Source: Schleiferiaceae bacterium
GTDB taxonomy: Bacteria > Bacteroidota > Bacteroidia > Flavobacteriales > Schleiferiaceae
Direction: 5' to 3'
Assembly (NCBI GenBank): GCA_025210575.1
Contig: JAOARK010000501.1
Location: 1 to 19,675 of the forward strand
Length of the DNA: 19,675 nucleotides
Positions within the stretch are counted from its first letter, which is position 1. Each line of letters opens with the position of its first letter. This document shows positions 1 through 7,353 of the stretch, one piece after another. Position numbers and translations under genes: made by a program. The notes beneath the pieces are model-generated. The model was not told the DNA's origin. It made no database searches and saw only the letters and a program-made list of their open reading frames with translations.

Positions 1-109
1 AGGTGGAGGTACCATTGTAGCCCAAGGAACGATTCAAGAAGTTGTAAAAAACGAAAAAAGCATAACTGGCCAATATTTAGCCAAAGAAATTCCCGATGAA
101 ACTGATTAA
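1..109 (+). CDS. uvrA: Excinuclease ABC subunit A, C-terminal end (partial)
   Basis: Only the last 35 codons are present (reading from base 2), ending at TAA 107-109. The readable tail contains GGTIVAQGTIQEV followed by SITGQYL. This is the usual end of UvrA after the second ATPase domain (pattern GG-x-IVA-x-GTPEEV ... S-x-TG-x-YL). UvrA is the DNA damage-recognition ATPase of nucleotide excision repair. The final residues after the YL are a short, variable acidic tail. The next gene starts inside this one at base 96, in another frame, so the two are probably co-transcribed. No catalytic motif lies in the visible part, so the call rests on the tail pattern alone. A general ABC ATPase tail is the main alternative. 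Confidence 0.8.
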   Translation, partial: GGGTIVAQGTIQEVVKNEKSITGQYLAKEIPDETD

Positions 110-1127
110 GTCTATTGCGCTTTGTGCGCTCTTTGTCTTAGCTCTATCATGTGATAATGATGCGACTAACAAAGTAAAAGGAGAACGACTCAAACTCACC
201 TTAACCAAATCTAAAGTTTTGATGAATGAATCCATCACTGTCAAAATAGGTCATGACACTTCTATTGATTCCATTCATTTTGTGAATTACAAACCCATTA
301 AAAGAGAGGGAAACGCTTCCGCCGAATTTACTTTTAACAAACCGGGTACGTATAGAATTGAGGTTCTTGGTATTAATTCTGCATCAGATCAAAAGAAAAA
401 AGGTTTTGTGCAAGTGCAAGTGGTTTCAGGCATCACACCCCAAAAACTAGAATTTGAGATAGTAGAAACCGTTGACCACAACACGGGTTATTACACCCAA
501 GGATTAGAAATCAATAGCGACCATCTTTATGAAAGTACTGGGCAATATGGTCAATCCAAATTGATCAAATACAATTACCCAGCGTTAACTATAGATCGTT
601 CAATTGAACTGGAAAAAGATTATTTCGCAGAGGGTATAACAGTAGTTGGCGATTCTATTTACCAATTAACATGGCAAGAAAATGTATGTTTCATTTACGA
701 CCATAATCTCGAAAAAATTGGACAACTTCCTTTACCGAGTCCAGAAGGATGGGGACTTGCGCATGATGCATCAGATCAGCTTTTTCTAAGCGATGGCACC
801 GGAAATATTTACACCACCGACAAGAGTCTAAGTGTAACAGAGATCTCTCAAGTTTACTTTGGAGAAAGAGCGATTAAAAGCCTAAATGAACTAGAGTATG
901 TTGATGGAAAAGTTTGGGCAAATGTGTATGGTGCCGATCAAATTGTGCGCATTAATCCTAAAACAGGGGTCATCGATGCCTTTGTTGATTTCGCTATGCT
1001 TCGTTTAAGAATAAATAACAGCGAAGCCGAAGTATTAAACGGTATTGCCTATGATGCTCAAAAAGATGCTTTTTGGATTACCGGTAAGAACTGGGAGAAG
1101 ATGTTTTTGATTAAGCTTATCCCATAA
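96..1127 (+). CDS. Glutaminyl-peptide cyclotransferase (plant-type), lipoprotein
   Basis: A 343-residue lipoprotein with signal peptide and lipobox (LALSC, Cys19), so probably anchored in the outer or inner membrane facing the periplasm. Residues about 30-110 look like a small beta-sandwich (Ig-like) domain. Residues about 115-343 match the glutamine cyclotransferase five-bladed propeller family: YTQGLE, LYESTGQYGQS, FAEGIT, YQLTW, PEGWGLA, LNELEYV, WANVYGADQI, LNGIAYD and FWITGKNW occur in family order. Members convert N-terminal Gln to pyroglutamate on secreted peptides or proteins, releasing ammonia. It overlaps the uvrA end by 14 bases, which suggests translational coupling but no shared function. 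It converges with priA, with one base between the two stop codons. The N-terminal extra domain is common in Bacteroidota versions. The physiological substrate is unknown. Confidence 0.9.
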   Translation: MKLIKSIALCALFVLALSCDNDATNKVKGERLKLTLTKSKVLMNESITVKIGHDTSIDSIHFVNYKPIKREGNASAEFTFNKPGTYRIEVLGINSASDQKKKGFVQVQVVSGITPQKLEFEIVETVDHNTGYYTQGLEINSDHLYESTGQYGQSKLIKYNYPALTIDRSIELEKDYFAEGITVVGDSIYQLTWQENVCFIYDHNLEKIGQLPLPSPEGWGLAHDASDQLFLSDGTGNIYTTDKSLSVTEISQVYFGERAIKSLNELEYVDGKVWANVYGADQIVRINPKTGVIDAFVDFAMLRLRINNSEAEVLNGIAYDAQKDAFWITGKNWEKMFLIKLIP

Positions 1128-1139
1128 ATTAATTGGGAT
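1119..1139. terminator. Small inverted repeat spanning two convergent stop codons
   Basis: ATCCCA (1119-1124) and TGGGAT (1134-1139) can pair as a 6-bp stem with a 9-base loop that holds both the cyclotransferase stop (1125-1127) and the priA stop (1129-1131). No clear T-run follows on either strand, so it is at best a weak bidirectional terminator and may be coincidental. Confidence 0.25.
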
Positions 1140-3579
1140 CTACATCGTAGATCACGCGAATGCGTGCATATTCTTTTCTTAAAAAAACATGGTCCGCTTG
1201 TTTCAACACAAAAGCTTTGACATTCTTCGCCATCAGCTTTCTATCCAGCTTTAGCATAATCTGTTTTTGATATTGCCCTTTTAAGCGAGCAACATTTGGA
1301 AATTCTGGACCCAATACTGCGTCACCCAATTTCATTTTTAATTGTTTAGCAAAAAGGTTGGCTGCATCAGTGAGTAGGTATTGATCTTTATGTCGTAAAG
1401 TAATCTTGATCATTCGCACAAAAGGAGGGTACTTGAACTGCTTTCTTTCGTAAATCTCTTCCTTTACCAGCTGCTGATAATTTCCGTCAACTACCCATTT
1501 GATAACCTCGTGTAATGGATCAAAGGTTTGGATCATTACTTTGCCTTGCACATCTCTCCTTCCTGCGCGTCCAGCCACTTGTGCCATTAGTTGATAGGCT
1601 CGTTCATGGGCTCGGAAATCAGGGAAATTCAAAAGGCTATCTGCATTTAAAATGCCAACCATCTGCACATTATCAAAGTCCAAACCCTTAGCCACCATTT
1701 GAGTACCCACTAGAACATCAATGTTTCCATCCTCAAAATCCTCAATCAGCTCTTTCATAGCATTCTTCCGCCTCGTACTGTCAAAATCCATCCGAGCAAT
1801 TCGGGCGTCCTTCATTTCTTGTTTGAGCTCCTCTTCTATCTGCTCCGTACCAAAGCCTAAAAACTTAAGATCGCTGCTTCCACAAGCTTTACACCTTTGC
1901 GGCAGTGGTATGGAATATCCACAATAGTGGCAACGAAGAATATTGGCATATTTATGATAAGTCAGGCTGATATCGCAATGTTTGCATTGGGGCGTATTTC
2001 CACAAGTCAAACATTTTTGAACAGGGGCAAACCCTCTTCTATTTTGAAATAGAATAACCTTTTCTCCTCCTTCTACTCTTGCCTTCATTTCGTCTAAAAG
2101 TGCAGGCGAGAAATGACCTAACATCGTTTTATTCTTGTACTCTTTCTTGATATCAACCAACTCAATGAATGGAAGCTTCACCCCTCCAAAACGTTCAAAT
2201 AATTCCACCAAGGTGTATTTACCAGAAAGTGTATTGTAATAACTTTCAATACTCGGTGTAGCCGAGCCTAAAAGCGTTTGACAATTCAGTATGTGGGCGA
2301 GCATAAGCGATGCATCGCGACCATGGTAACGTGGAGCTGGATCGTGTTGTTTAAAAGAAGTTTCATGCTCCTCATCAACAATAGTCAACCCCAAATTCTG
2401 GAATGGCAAGAAGACCCCACTTCGAGCCGCAATTACCACATAAGGATCTTCAACATTCGACTTCAGCACTTTGTTCCAAACCTCTAATCTTTCTCTATTA
2501 TTTAGTTTAGAATGATAAACTAGAAGGCGCTCTTTAAAGTGAAATTGCAATCTGGTTAACAACTGCGCTGTTAATGCAATCTCTGGCAGCAAATACAAAG
2601 CATTCTCACCTTTTGCTAAAGCATCTCTTATCAACTTGATGTAGATCTCTGTTTTTCCAGATGAAGTTACTCCATGCAAAAGCGCAGTTTTGCGCTCCTC
2701 AAAAGAGTGTTGAATTTTTTGGTAGGCTGATTCTTGAGCTTCACTCAACTCCTTTATTTGATAGTTCTTCTTTGCAGATTTCTGCTGCACTCCCCCAACT
2801 AATTCTACAAGCTCTAGAATACCTTTTTGATACAATCCCTTTAAAGACGAAGCATTCGCATTCGCGTCTACTAAAAGTTCCTTTTCAAAAACTAAAGCGT
2901 TGTTCTGCACATTCTTCAGCTTGAAATAGCTGAGTAGAATATTACTTTGTTTAGGAGAGCGATTGAGGCTTTCAAAAACTTCTTGTAGATCGTTTTCATC
3001 TAACGAAGAAGAAAGCTTCGCATATTTCTTTATCCGTGGTTTTACCTTCTCTTTTACCTCCTCTTCAAGTAAAATGTAGTTCTTATCGAGCAGCACACGA
3101 ACCACAGGCATGGGGTTCTTTAATTCCAATATTGAAGAAACCTCTTGCAAGCTTAATGAGTCTTGATTTTGAAGTGCCTCCATTAACAGAAAACCTCTGT
3201 CACTAAGACTATCCCAATCCACTTCTGTTTCTCTATTCGGTACTAACACGCTTTCACTTTGAAGTCGAAGAGCTGCCGGTAAAGCCGCAAGCATTACTTC
3301 GCCTAAAGAGCACATGTAATAGCCAGCAATCCATTCCCAAAACTTCAATTGCTCTAGATGAATAACGGGTAACATTTCTTCTAAACCCAACAAGGGTTTT
3401 ACTTTATAATCAGGGGGCTCATCAGTTAGCGAATGAACAATAGCAGTGTAAATCTTTCGAGCTCCAAATTGAGCCAATACTAAATGGCCAGGCTCTATTT
3501 GCCCTTCAAGATCTAGAGGAATTGAATAGGTAAATAGCTTAGGAAGCGGAATAGGCAATATGACCTGAGCGTAACTCAA
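1129..3579 (-). CDS. priA: Primosomal protein N' (replication restart helicase PriA)
   Basis: DEAH-like superfamily-2 helicase that restarts stalled replication forks by binding forked DNA and helping to load the replicative helicase. In 816-residue numbering, the N-terminal 3'-DNA-binding domain begins SYAQVILPIPLPKLFTY. Walker A is GVTSSGKT at about 303-310 and Walker B is DEEH at about 402-405. LGSATPS is motif III. A helicase-embedded zinc region carries eight cysteines in pairs (CLTCG, CKHC, CHYCG, CKACG, about 523-566), enough for the two zinc ions typical of PriA. Later motifs include VGTQMVAKGLDF and QVAGRAGR. No ATG is usable: TAA stands directly upstream of TTG 3585, and a second TTG lies at 3579. 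I chose 3579 because homologues start two or three residues before the A-x-VILP motif, and because the same ATAATTGCTT stretch precedes the pfkA ATG. It lies 39 bases after pfkA, probably in one operon. Confidence 0.95.
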   Translation of the reverse strand: MSYAQVILPIPLPKLFTYSIPLDLEGQIEPGHLVLAQFGARKIYTAIVHSLTDEPPDYKVKPLLGLEEMLPVIHLEQLKFWEWIAGYYMCSLGEVMLAALPAALRLQSESVLVPNRETEVDWDSLSDRGFLLMEALQNQDSLSLQEVSSILELKNPMPVVRVLLDKNYILLEEEVKEKVKPRIKKYAKLSSSLDENDLQEVFESLNRSPKQSNILLSYFKLKNVQNNALVFEKELLVDANANASSLKGLYQKGILELVELVGGVQQKSAKKNYQIKELSEAQESAYQKIQHSFEERKTALLHGVTSSGKTEIYIKLIRDALAKGENALYLLPEIALTAQLLTRLQFHFKERLLVYHSKLNNRERLEVWNKVLKSNVEDPYVVIAARSGVFLPFQNLGLTIVDEEHETSFKQHDPAPRYHGRDASLMLAHILNCQTLLGSATPSIESYYNTLSGKYTLVELFERFGGVKLPFIELVDIKKEYKNKTMLGHFSPALLDEMKARVEGGEKVILFQNRRGFAPVQKCLTCGNTPQCKHCDISLTYHKYANILRCHYCGYSIPLPQRCKACGSSDLKFLGFGTEQIEEELKQEMKDARIARMDFDSTRRKNAMKELIEDFEDGNIDVLVGTQMVAKGLDFDNVQMVGILNADSLLNFPDFRAHERAYQLMAQVAGRAGRRDVQGKVMIQTFDPLHEVIKWVVDGNYQQLVKEEIYERKQFKYPPFVRMIKITLRHKDQYLLTDAANLFAKQLKMKLGDAVLGPEFPNVARLKGQYQKQIMLKLDRKLMAKNVKAFVLKQADHVFLRKEYARIRVIYDVDPN

Positions 3580-3597
3580 AAGCAATTATCAATTTTT

Positions 3598-3616
3598 TGA
3601 GCGAATAAAACGCTCA
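3598..3616 (-). other. Hairpin in the pfkA-priA junction
   Basis: On the - strand TGAGCG and CGCTCA form a perfect 6-bp stem around a 7-base loop. It begins two bases after the pfkA stop and ends 18 bases before the priA start. It is followed by A residues, not T, in the direction of transcription, so it is not a canonical terminator. It could be an RNA-processing or stability element that sets different pfkA and priA levels, or chance. Confidence 0.3.
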
Positions 3617-3618
3617 GT

Positions 3619-4596
3619 TTAAGAAAGAATTTCAACCAAGTTCAATAATTCTTGATTGATCTGTTTGTGATGTTTTATGGCTTTCTCAAAAGGAACTAAA
3701 ACCAATTCATTTCTTTGGATACCCACCATTTTATTTGTTTCCCCTCTCAACAAAGCTTCTACTGCACGGTTGCCCATTCTACTCGCCATCACGCGATCGT
3801 AAGCACTAGGTCTTCCTCCTCTTTGTATGTGTCCAAGAACGGTAACTTTCGTTTCGTAGCTGTTGAATTTCTTTCCTACTTTCTCAGCAATTTCATAGGC
3901 ACCGCCTTCATCATCGCCTTCAGCTACAATAATGATTGCGCTGGTTTTATGCTGAAGGTATCCGGTATGAAGGGTTTCAATTAATTCGTCAATGTAGGTA
4001 ACCGTTTCTGGGATAAGAACAGCTTCTGCACCACTGGCTATTCCAGAACGCAATGCAATTAATCCTGCATCTCTTCCCATTACCTCTACAAAGAATAAAC
4101 GATTGTGACTTTCTGCCGTATCTCGAATTCTATCTACTGCATCTACCACCGTATTTACAGCCGTATCATAGCCAATGGTAAAATCGGTTCCAAACAAGTC
4201 ATTGTCAATTGTGCCTGGACAACCCATTACCGGAATTCCAAATTCGTCATGCAAAATGGCCGCACCCGTAAATGAGCCGTCTCCTCCAATAACTACTAAA
4301 GCGTCTACTTCATTTGCCTGAAGTTGTTCATATGCCTTTTGTCGACCCTCTTTGGTTCTAAAATCATCACTACGAGCAGTCTTTAAAAAAGTTCCTCCTC
4401 GATGTAAAATGTTACTTACTGTATGTTTCTCGCATTGGATGAAATCCCCTTCGATCATTCCTTGATATCCTCGATAGATTCCGTTAACACTTAATCCATT
4501 ATTGATCGCACTTCTTACAACGGCTCGCACACAAGCGTTCATTCCAGGAGCATCTCCCCCGCTTGTTAGAACGGCAATTTTCTTCAGGTTGGCCAT
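3619..4596 (-). CDS. pfkA: ATP-dependent 6-phosphofructokinase
   Basis: Catalyses ATP-dependent phosphorylation of fructose 6-phosphate to fructose 1,6-bisphosphate in cytoplasmic glycolysis. The 325-residue length is typical of bacterial PfkA. Visible motifs are LTSGGDAPGMNACVR at the N-terminus, the nucleotide loop GGDGS (104-108), the catalytic PGTIDND (127-133, base Asp131), the MGR of the substrate site (173-175) and GHIQRGG (255-261). Gly at the second variable position of GGDGS and of PGTIDND marks the ATP-using rather than the pyrophosphate-using class. I start at ATG 4596. A TTG two codons earlier (4602) sits immediately after the upstream stop and adds only two residues not seen in the family. 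It follows the periplasmic-protein gene by six bases and precedes priA, so a three-gene transcript is likely. Confidence 0.96.
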   Translation of the reverse strand: MANLKKIAVLTSGGDAPGMNACVRAVVRSAINNGLSVNGIYRGYQGMIEGDFIQCEKHTVSNILHRGGTFLKTARSDDFRTKEGRQKAYEQLQANEVDALVVIGGDGSFTGAAILHDEFGIPVMGCPGTIDNDLFGTDFTIGYDTAVNTVVDAVDRIRDTAESHNRLFFVEVMGRDAGLIALRSGIASGAEAVLIPETVTYIDELIETLHTGYLQHKTSAIIIVAEGDDEGGAYEIAEKVGKKFNSYETKVTVLGHIQRGGRPSAYDRVMASRMGNRAVEALLRGETNKMVGIQRNELVLVPFEKAIKHHKQINQELLNLVEILS

Positions 4597-4602
4597 AAGC
4601 AA

Positions 4603-5544
4603 TTATTCAAAATCGTCTGGAAGGTAATACTCAACAAAACGGGTTTTGCTCAAATAATAATCAGATTGAAACCCATCTAGATCTTCAACAAAGGCCTCTA
4701 ATTTTTTCATGGCCTTGTTCCATTGCTTTTCATCATAAGATCCTTCATCCGCCAAATCCAAAATTTCCGAATAGTCCTCTTTCATTACTTCTTCCAATTC
4801 TTCGAGAAGGTCAATAACCTCTTTTAAATGATGATCATCACCATCAAAATCTCCAATCACAACGATCTCTGAGATCGATTTTTCCAAAGCTTTTATGGTA
4901 GATTTCTTATAGATTCTTCCTGTCTTCACATCAAAATCCTCGGCAGATTCGAGCAAAGCGTGCATTTGGTCTTCTACTCTAAAATAACTTCTGTAAATAT
5001 CTCTGGTGTAGTACAAAACATCATTAAGGTCCTCATACTGCTCCTCCATTTCTTCGTCTATCACCAATTTGAAATTGTATTTATTAGAAAAATACTCCTC
5101 GTTTCTTCTCAGTTTTATGGCTGCTTCTTCAATTTCCCCTTCCATAACCTCAACTGCATCGAGGTATTTCATCATATCATCGTAAGAGTTTCTCGAAGAA
5201 GCCTCTAATTCTTGAATGTTGCCATAACTCTTAGTATAGGCTAATATGTAGAGATTGAGTACACGTACATAATCATTTCTAAAGGCAGAATCCCCTTTAA
5301 AAGGTTTCATCTTTTTAATAGTTGCCATAGACGTCTCCACCTGATCAACAACCATTACTCTATACTTTTCAGCCTTTTTCGGGTTGTCACCTTTCAAAGC
5401 ATATTGAAAATATTTGAGTCGTTTTTTTTCAACTTTCTTCTTTTCGTTCGCGATTTTCCTGTAATAGCTCATCGCGCTATTCTGAGCCTGAACGCTCGGT
5501 AAAGCCATGGTGAACACCATGATAAGCACTGCAATCTTCCTCAT
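4603..5544 (-). CDS. Secreted alpha-helical protein of unknown function
   Basis: I do not recognise this 313-residue protein with certainty. It starts with a Sec signal peptide (MRKIAVLIMVFTMALPSVQA, cleavage near residue 20) and has no Cys, so it is a soluble periplasmic or exported protein rather than a lipoprotein. The mature part is almost entirely helical. A Lys-rich first segment (about 25-70) is followed by very acidic, heptad-like helices (about 140-165, 180-200, 265-300). The overall pattern (helices, a GDSAFRNDY-like segment, then FSNKYNFKL) recalls the Bacteroidota LIC11966 surface-protein family, but that is from memory and weak. The frame is open to an in-frame ATG at 5634. I chose 5544 because it yields the signal peptide and lies just downstream of a good promoter (5571-5601). 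It is the first gene of the probable pfkA-priA operon. Confidence 0.7.
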   Translation of the reverse strand: MRKIAVLIMVFTMALPSVQAQNSAMSYYRKIANEKKKVEKKRLKYFQYALKGDNPKKAEKYRVMVVDQVETSMATIKKMKPFKGDSAFRNDYVRVLNLYILAYTKSYGNIQELEASSRNSYDDMMKYLDAVEVMEGEIEEAAIKLRRNEEYFSNKYNFKLVIDEEMEEQYEDLNDVLYYTRDIYRSYFRVEDQMHALLESAEDFDVKTGRIYKKSTIKALEKSISEIVVIGDFDGDDHHLKEVIDLLEELEEVMKEDYSEILDLADEGSYDEKQWNKAMKKLEAFVEDLDGFQSDYYLSKTRFVEYYLPDDFE

Positions 5545-5570
5545 GTAGCTGTAAATTATTTCAACTGCCC

Positions 5571-5601
5571 CAAATTTGCAATTCCTACTGAGATGAGCAA
5601 A
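5571..5601 (-). promoter_or_regulatory. Bacteroidota-type promoter for the secreted-protein/pfkA/priA operon
   Basis: On the - strand a -33 element TTTG (5598-5601) is separated by exactly 19 bases from CAAATTTG (5571-5578). That is one mismatch from the Bacteroidota -7 consensus TAnnTTTG. Transcription would start about 5565, giving a leader of about 20 bases to the ATG at 5544. It also rules out the upstream in-frame ATG at 5634. Confidence 0.6.
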
Positions 5602-5654
5602 ATAAAAAGGCAATGATTTAGAAAGTCTTGCCAATATTCAATGTCAATTAAGTT

Positions 5655-5662
5655 TAGCTTTG
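5655..5662 (+). promoter_or_regulatory. Bacteroidota -7 element upstream of menD
   Basis: TAGCTTTG is an exact TAnnTTTG match and is followed by C, as is frequent in Flavobacteriia. It lies 14 bases before the menD ATG, implying a very short leader. The only TTG upstream (5628-5630) is 24 bases away, longer than the usual 17-23, so the -33 part is poorly supported. Confidence 0.5.
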
Positions 5663-5676
5663 CGCATCGATAATTT

Positions 5677-7353
5677 ATGGAGCACTCAGTAAAAGAAAAC
5701 GCACAGTATTTACGTCAGATAGGCAAGGCAAAAGGCATAAAAAACATTGTCTTTTCTCCCGGCTCAAGAAACGCCCCACTTGTCATTGAATTGGGGAATG
5801 ATAAGGACTTTAACACCTATACTATTCCTGATGAGCGTTCCGCGGCTTTTGTGGCCTTGGGTCAAGCTATTCAATCAGGTGCTCCTAGCATTTTGGTTTG
5901 CACCAGTGGTTCAGCTTTATTGAATTATTATCCAGCTGTGGCTGAAGCATTTTATCAAAAAGTACCATTGATCGTTGCAAGTGCAGATCGCCCAACAGAA
6001 TGGGTTGATCAAATGGACGGCCAAACGATTAGACAGAACAATGTTTTTGCGAACCACATTTGTTACAGCACCAACTTATTTAAAGATGGCGGTGATGTAC
6101 AAACAAGATTCAGTAACCAAAGAGTTATTAATGAAGCCATTAATTGTGCTATTGAATCTCGCGGACCCGTACATATTAACTTCCCATTTTCTGAACCATT
6201 GTACGATACTACTTCAGAAAGGGCAGAAACTAAAATCATTCAATCTTTTACGGGAACTACCAATTTGGCTAAAAAGGAGGTAGAACGATTGGCCAACTTT
6301 TGGAATTCTTCTGAGAAAAAGATCATCCTTGTAGGACAATTAACTCCAAATACAGACATCCATAAAGCGTTAAACGTTTTAAATGACGATAGCACAGTAG
6401 TCTTTACCGAAACTATAGCAAATTGTGCGTTACCCAACACATTCAATTCTATCGATAGATTGATGGACTTGAATAGTGAGCAAGCAAACACTTTACAGCC
6501 AGACATTCTATTGACCGTTGGAAACGCTTTCGTTTCAAAAAAAATCAAGGCTTTTCTTCGTTCATGGAAACCAAAGGAACACTGGCATCTATCCATAGAT
6601 CAGAATCATCCAGACACTTTTCAATCGTTAACGCATTCCATTAAAATTGCGCCCGAAGTATTCTTGAAACAGTTTGTTAAGCATACGTCTTCAAACAAAA
6701 GTGCTTATCATGATAAATGGCACGCCATTGCAGAAAAGAGAAAAGAATCTCATCAGCAATTTTTGAAAGAAGTTCCTTATTCAGACTTAATGGTTTATAA
6801 GGAAATTGTTAGAAACTTACCCGCAAAAAGCAATGTACACTGGGCAAACAGCACCTCAATTAGGTACGCTCAATTGTTTGACTATCACCAACATGTTCAT
6901 CATTACTGTAACCGAGGAACATCTGGAATAGAAGGAAGTACAAGTACCGCTTTGGGTTTTGCATCCCAGACAGAAGAATTAACCTTTGTTGTTACAGGTG
7001 ATGTGAGTTTCTTCTATGATAGCAATGCATTTTTCCATTTACACACGCCTAAAAACTTGAAGGTTATTGTGGTAAATAACTCTGGAGGAGGAATTTTTAG
7101 GTTTATCCCTGGTCCAGGTTCTACTCAACATTTAGAAAGTGTTTTTGAAAGTAAACACAAAGCGAGTGTGAAAGGTATTGCTGAGGCTCATGGAATCCAC
7201 TATGAAAGTATTGAAAATGCAAATGAGTTGATTGAAATATTGCCTCAGTTTATGAGCAGAGACAAGCAATCAGAAATTTTAGAAATCCGCACACCAGATG
7301 TGGAAAGTGCAGATACATTGAAAGAATATTTTAAAGTCCTTACAAATGGCTGA
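5677..7353 (+). CDS. menD: 2-succinyl-5-enolpyruvyl-6-hydroxy-3-cyclohexene-1-carboxylate synthase
   Basis: Thiamine-diphosphate enzyme of menaquinone biosynthesis. It decarboxylates 2-oxoglutarate and adds the succinic semialdehyde unit to isochorismate (SEPHCHC synthase). At 558 residues it has the usual MenD length and three-domain ThDP layout. The N-terminal domain carries SPGSRNAPL (27-35) and PDERSAAF with Glu53 at the position of the conserved ThDP-activating Glu. CTSGSALLNYYPAV (75-88) follows. The C-terminal ThDP/metal domain has NRGTSGIEGSTSTALG (412-427), GDVSFFYDSN (441-450, the metal-binding GD...N motif) and NNSGGGIFRFIPG (467-479). The start is supported by the -7 element 14 bases upstream. 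Its stop overlaps the menB start by 8 bases, indicating coupled translation. Other men genes (menF, menC, menE, menA) are absent from the window. Confidence 0.97.
   Translation: MEHSVKENAQYLRQIGKAKGIKNIVFSPGSRNAPLVIELGNDKDFNTYTIPDERSAAFVALGQAIQSGAPSILVCTSGSALLNYYPAVAEAFYQKVPLIVASADRPTEWVDQMDGQTIRQNNVFANHICYSTNLFKDGGDVQTRFSNQRVINEAINCAIESRGPVHINFPFSEPLYDTTSERAETKIIQSFTGTTNLAKKEVERLANFWNSSEKKIILVGQLTPNTDIHKALNVLNDDSTVVFTETIANCALPNTFNSIDRLMDLNSEQANTLQPDILLTVGNAFVSKKIKAFLRSWKPKEHWHLSIDQNHPDTFQSLTHSIKIAPEVFLKQFVKHTSSNKSAYHDKWHAIAEKRKESHQQFLKEVPYSDLMVYKEIVRNLPAKSNVHWANSTSIRYAQLFDYHQHVHHYCNRGTSGIEGSTSTALGFASQTEELTFVVTGDVSFFYDSNAFFHLHTPKNLKVIVVNNSGGGIFRFIPGPGSTQHLESVFESKHKASVKGIAEAHGIHYESIENANELIEILPQFMSRDKQSEILEIRTPDVESADTLKEYFKVLTNG

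Noticed and set aside
4597..4602. TTG start for pfkA two codons upstream of the ATG
   Set aside because: It adds only two residues absent from the family and directly abuts the upstream stop; the ATG at 4596 gives the standard N-terminus.
5545..5634. N-terminal extension of the secreted protein to an ATG at 5634
   Set aside because: The extension would bury the signal peptide and would start upstream of the promoter at 5571-5601.
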